5,236 bases of DNA from a bacterium (lineage in GTDB: Bacteria; Bacillota; Clostridia; Christensenellales; CAG-138): contig JAQXRK010000001.1 in assembly GCA_029218485.1 (NCBI GenBank), forward strand, positions 1 through 5,236. Reading direction: 5' to 3'. This document shows positions 5,109 through 5,236 of this stretch, in pieces. Position 1 is the first letter of the stretch. Each line of letters opens with the position of its first letter. The notes beneath the pieces were generated by a model, which saw only the letters and a list, made by a program, of their open reading frames with translations, did no database searches and had not been told where the DNA came from. The translations under genes were made by a program, and so were the position numbers.

Positions 5109-5236
5109 CATTTGCGAATGTCAGCGCGAATAAGGCTTTTAATGTATCCAGCCTTGTTTGGAACGCTGTTCAACTTCTCCAGTAAATCCGCTTCTGTTCG
5201 ATTCATAAAACGTATTGCAATACTTGTTGTGTTCGC
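5108..5236 (-). CDS. Ribbon-helix-helix (Arc/CopG-like) protein, C-terminal part, cut by window edge
   Basis: Read leftwards from the window edge, this frame is open for 42 residues and ends in TGA at 5110-5108. It reads SIAIRF, MNRTEADLLEKLNSV and PNKAGYIKSLIRADIRK in order (residues 5-42 of the visible part). This is the strand-helix-turn-helix pattern of small Arc/CopG-type DNA-binding proteins common in Firmicutes mobile and accessory regions, where a PNK-YIK-LIR-D motif closes the domain. The strand SIAIRF would insert into the DNA major groove and the second helix forms the dimer core. The start is outside the window; the internal ATG at 5206 would remove the strand, so it is probably not the true start. 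Such proteins usually act as repressors or antitoxin-like regulators, but its partner is not visible. Confidence 0.7.
   Translation of the reverse strand, partial: ANTTSIAIRFMNRTEADLLEKLNSVPNKAGYIKSLIRADIRK

Noticed and set aside
4980..5112. Minus-strand ORF beginning MKKPPPPW whose ATG overlaps the ribbon-helix-helix stop
   Set aside because: The ATGA overlap is attractive, but there is no ribosome binding site and the product shows no recognisable pattern.
4979..5185. Plus-strand open frame of 68 codons over the right-hand region
   Set aside because: No ribosome binding site; it runs through the promoter and terminator hairpin and is antisense to the ribbon-helix-helix coding frame.
5212..5223. 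Perfect palindrome GTATTGCAATAC, with a 10-of-12 match at 13-24 near the operon promoter
   Set aside because: It falls inside the coding frame for the beta-strand SIAIRF and is explained by those codons; the match at 13-24 is imperfect and not symmetric, so probably chance.

Overview
The window reads as a piece of a fairly GC-rich anaerobic Gram-positive chromosome, most likely a gut-type Clostridia member. This is inferred from the gene content (an oxygen-sensitive double-cubane/2-hydroxyacyl-CoA dehydratase-type reductase with its ATP-dependent activator), strong GGAGG ribosome binding sites, tightly packed genes, a DUF4349 lipoprotein and a ribbon-helix-helix protein of a kind common in Firmicutes mobile regions. 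No rRNA, tRNA, CRISPR array or complete mobile element is visible.

Layout. Positions 1-104 hold a promoter with a 17-bp spacer and a short leader hairpin. Positions 105-3598 are a four-gene, same-strand operon: a double-cubane-cluster reductase homologue (105-1376), a DUF3343 putative sulfur/selenium carrier (1379-1648), the ASKHA-type ATPase activator (1660-2478) and a group II cysteine desulfurase-like PLP enzyme (2465-3598). Gaps are 2 and 11 nt, and the last pair overlaps by 14 nt. After a 161-nt gap comes a DUF4349 lipoprotein (3760-4794), probably a separate unit. The remaining 4795-5107 has no convincing gene, but it is rich in structure: a perfect 26-nt palindrome, a minus-strand intrinsic terminator, and a consensus-like plus-strand promoter only about 30 nt ahead of a 17-bp terminator hairpin, which could make a small RNA of about 73 nt. 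On the minus strand, 5108-5236 is the 3' end of a ribbon-helix-helix gene cut by the window edge.

How the genes may work together. The activator would accept low-potential electrons, hydrolyse ATP and pass electrons to the reductase, as in the characterised Carboxydothermus DCCP/DCCP-R pair. Only one dehydratase-like subunit is present, which argues for the reductase family and against a classical two-subunit acyl-CoA dehydratase. The unusual part is that a desulfurase and a small Cys-bearing carrier are built into the same operon. I infer that they supply sulfur (or selenium) either for the reductase's metal cluster or for its substrate chemistry. The natural substrate cannot be read from the sequence.
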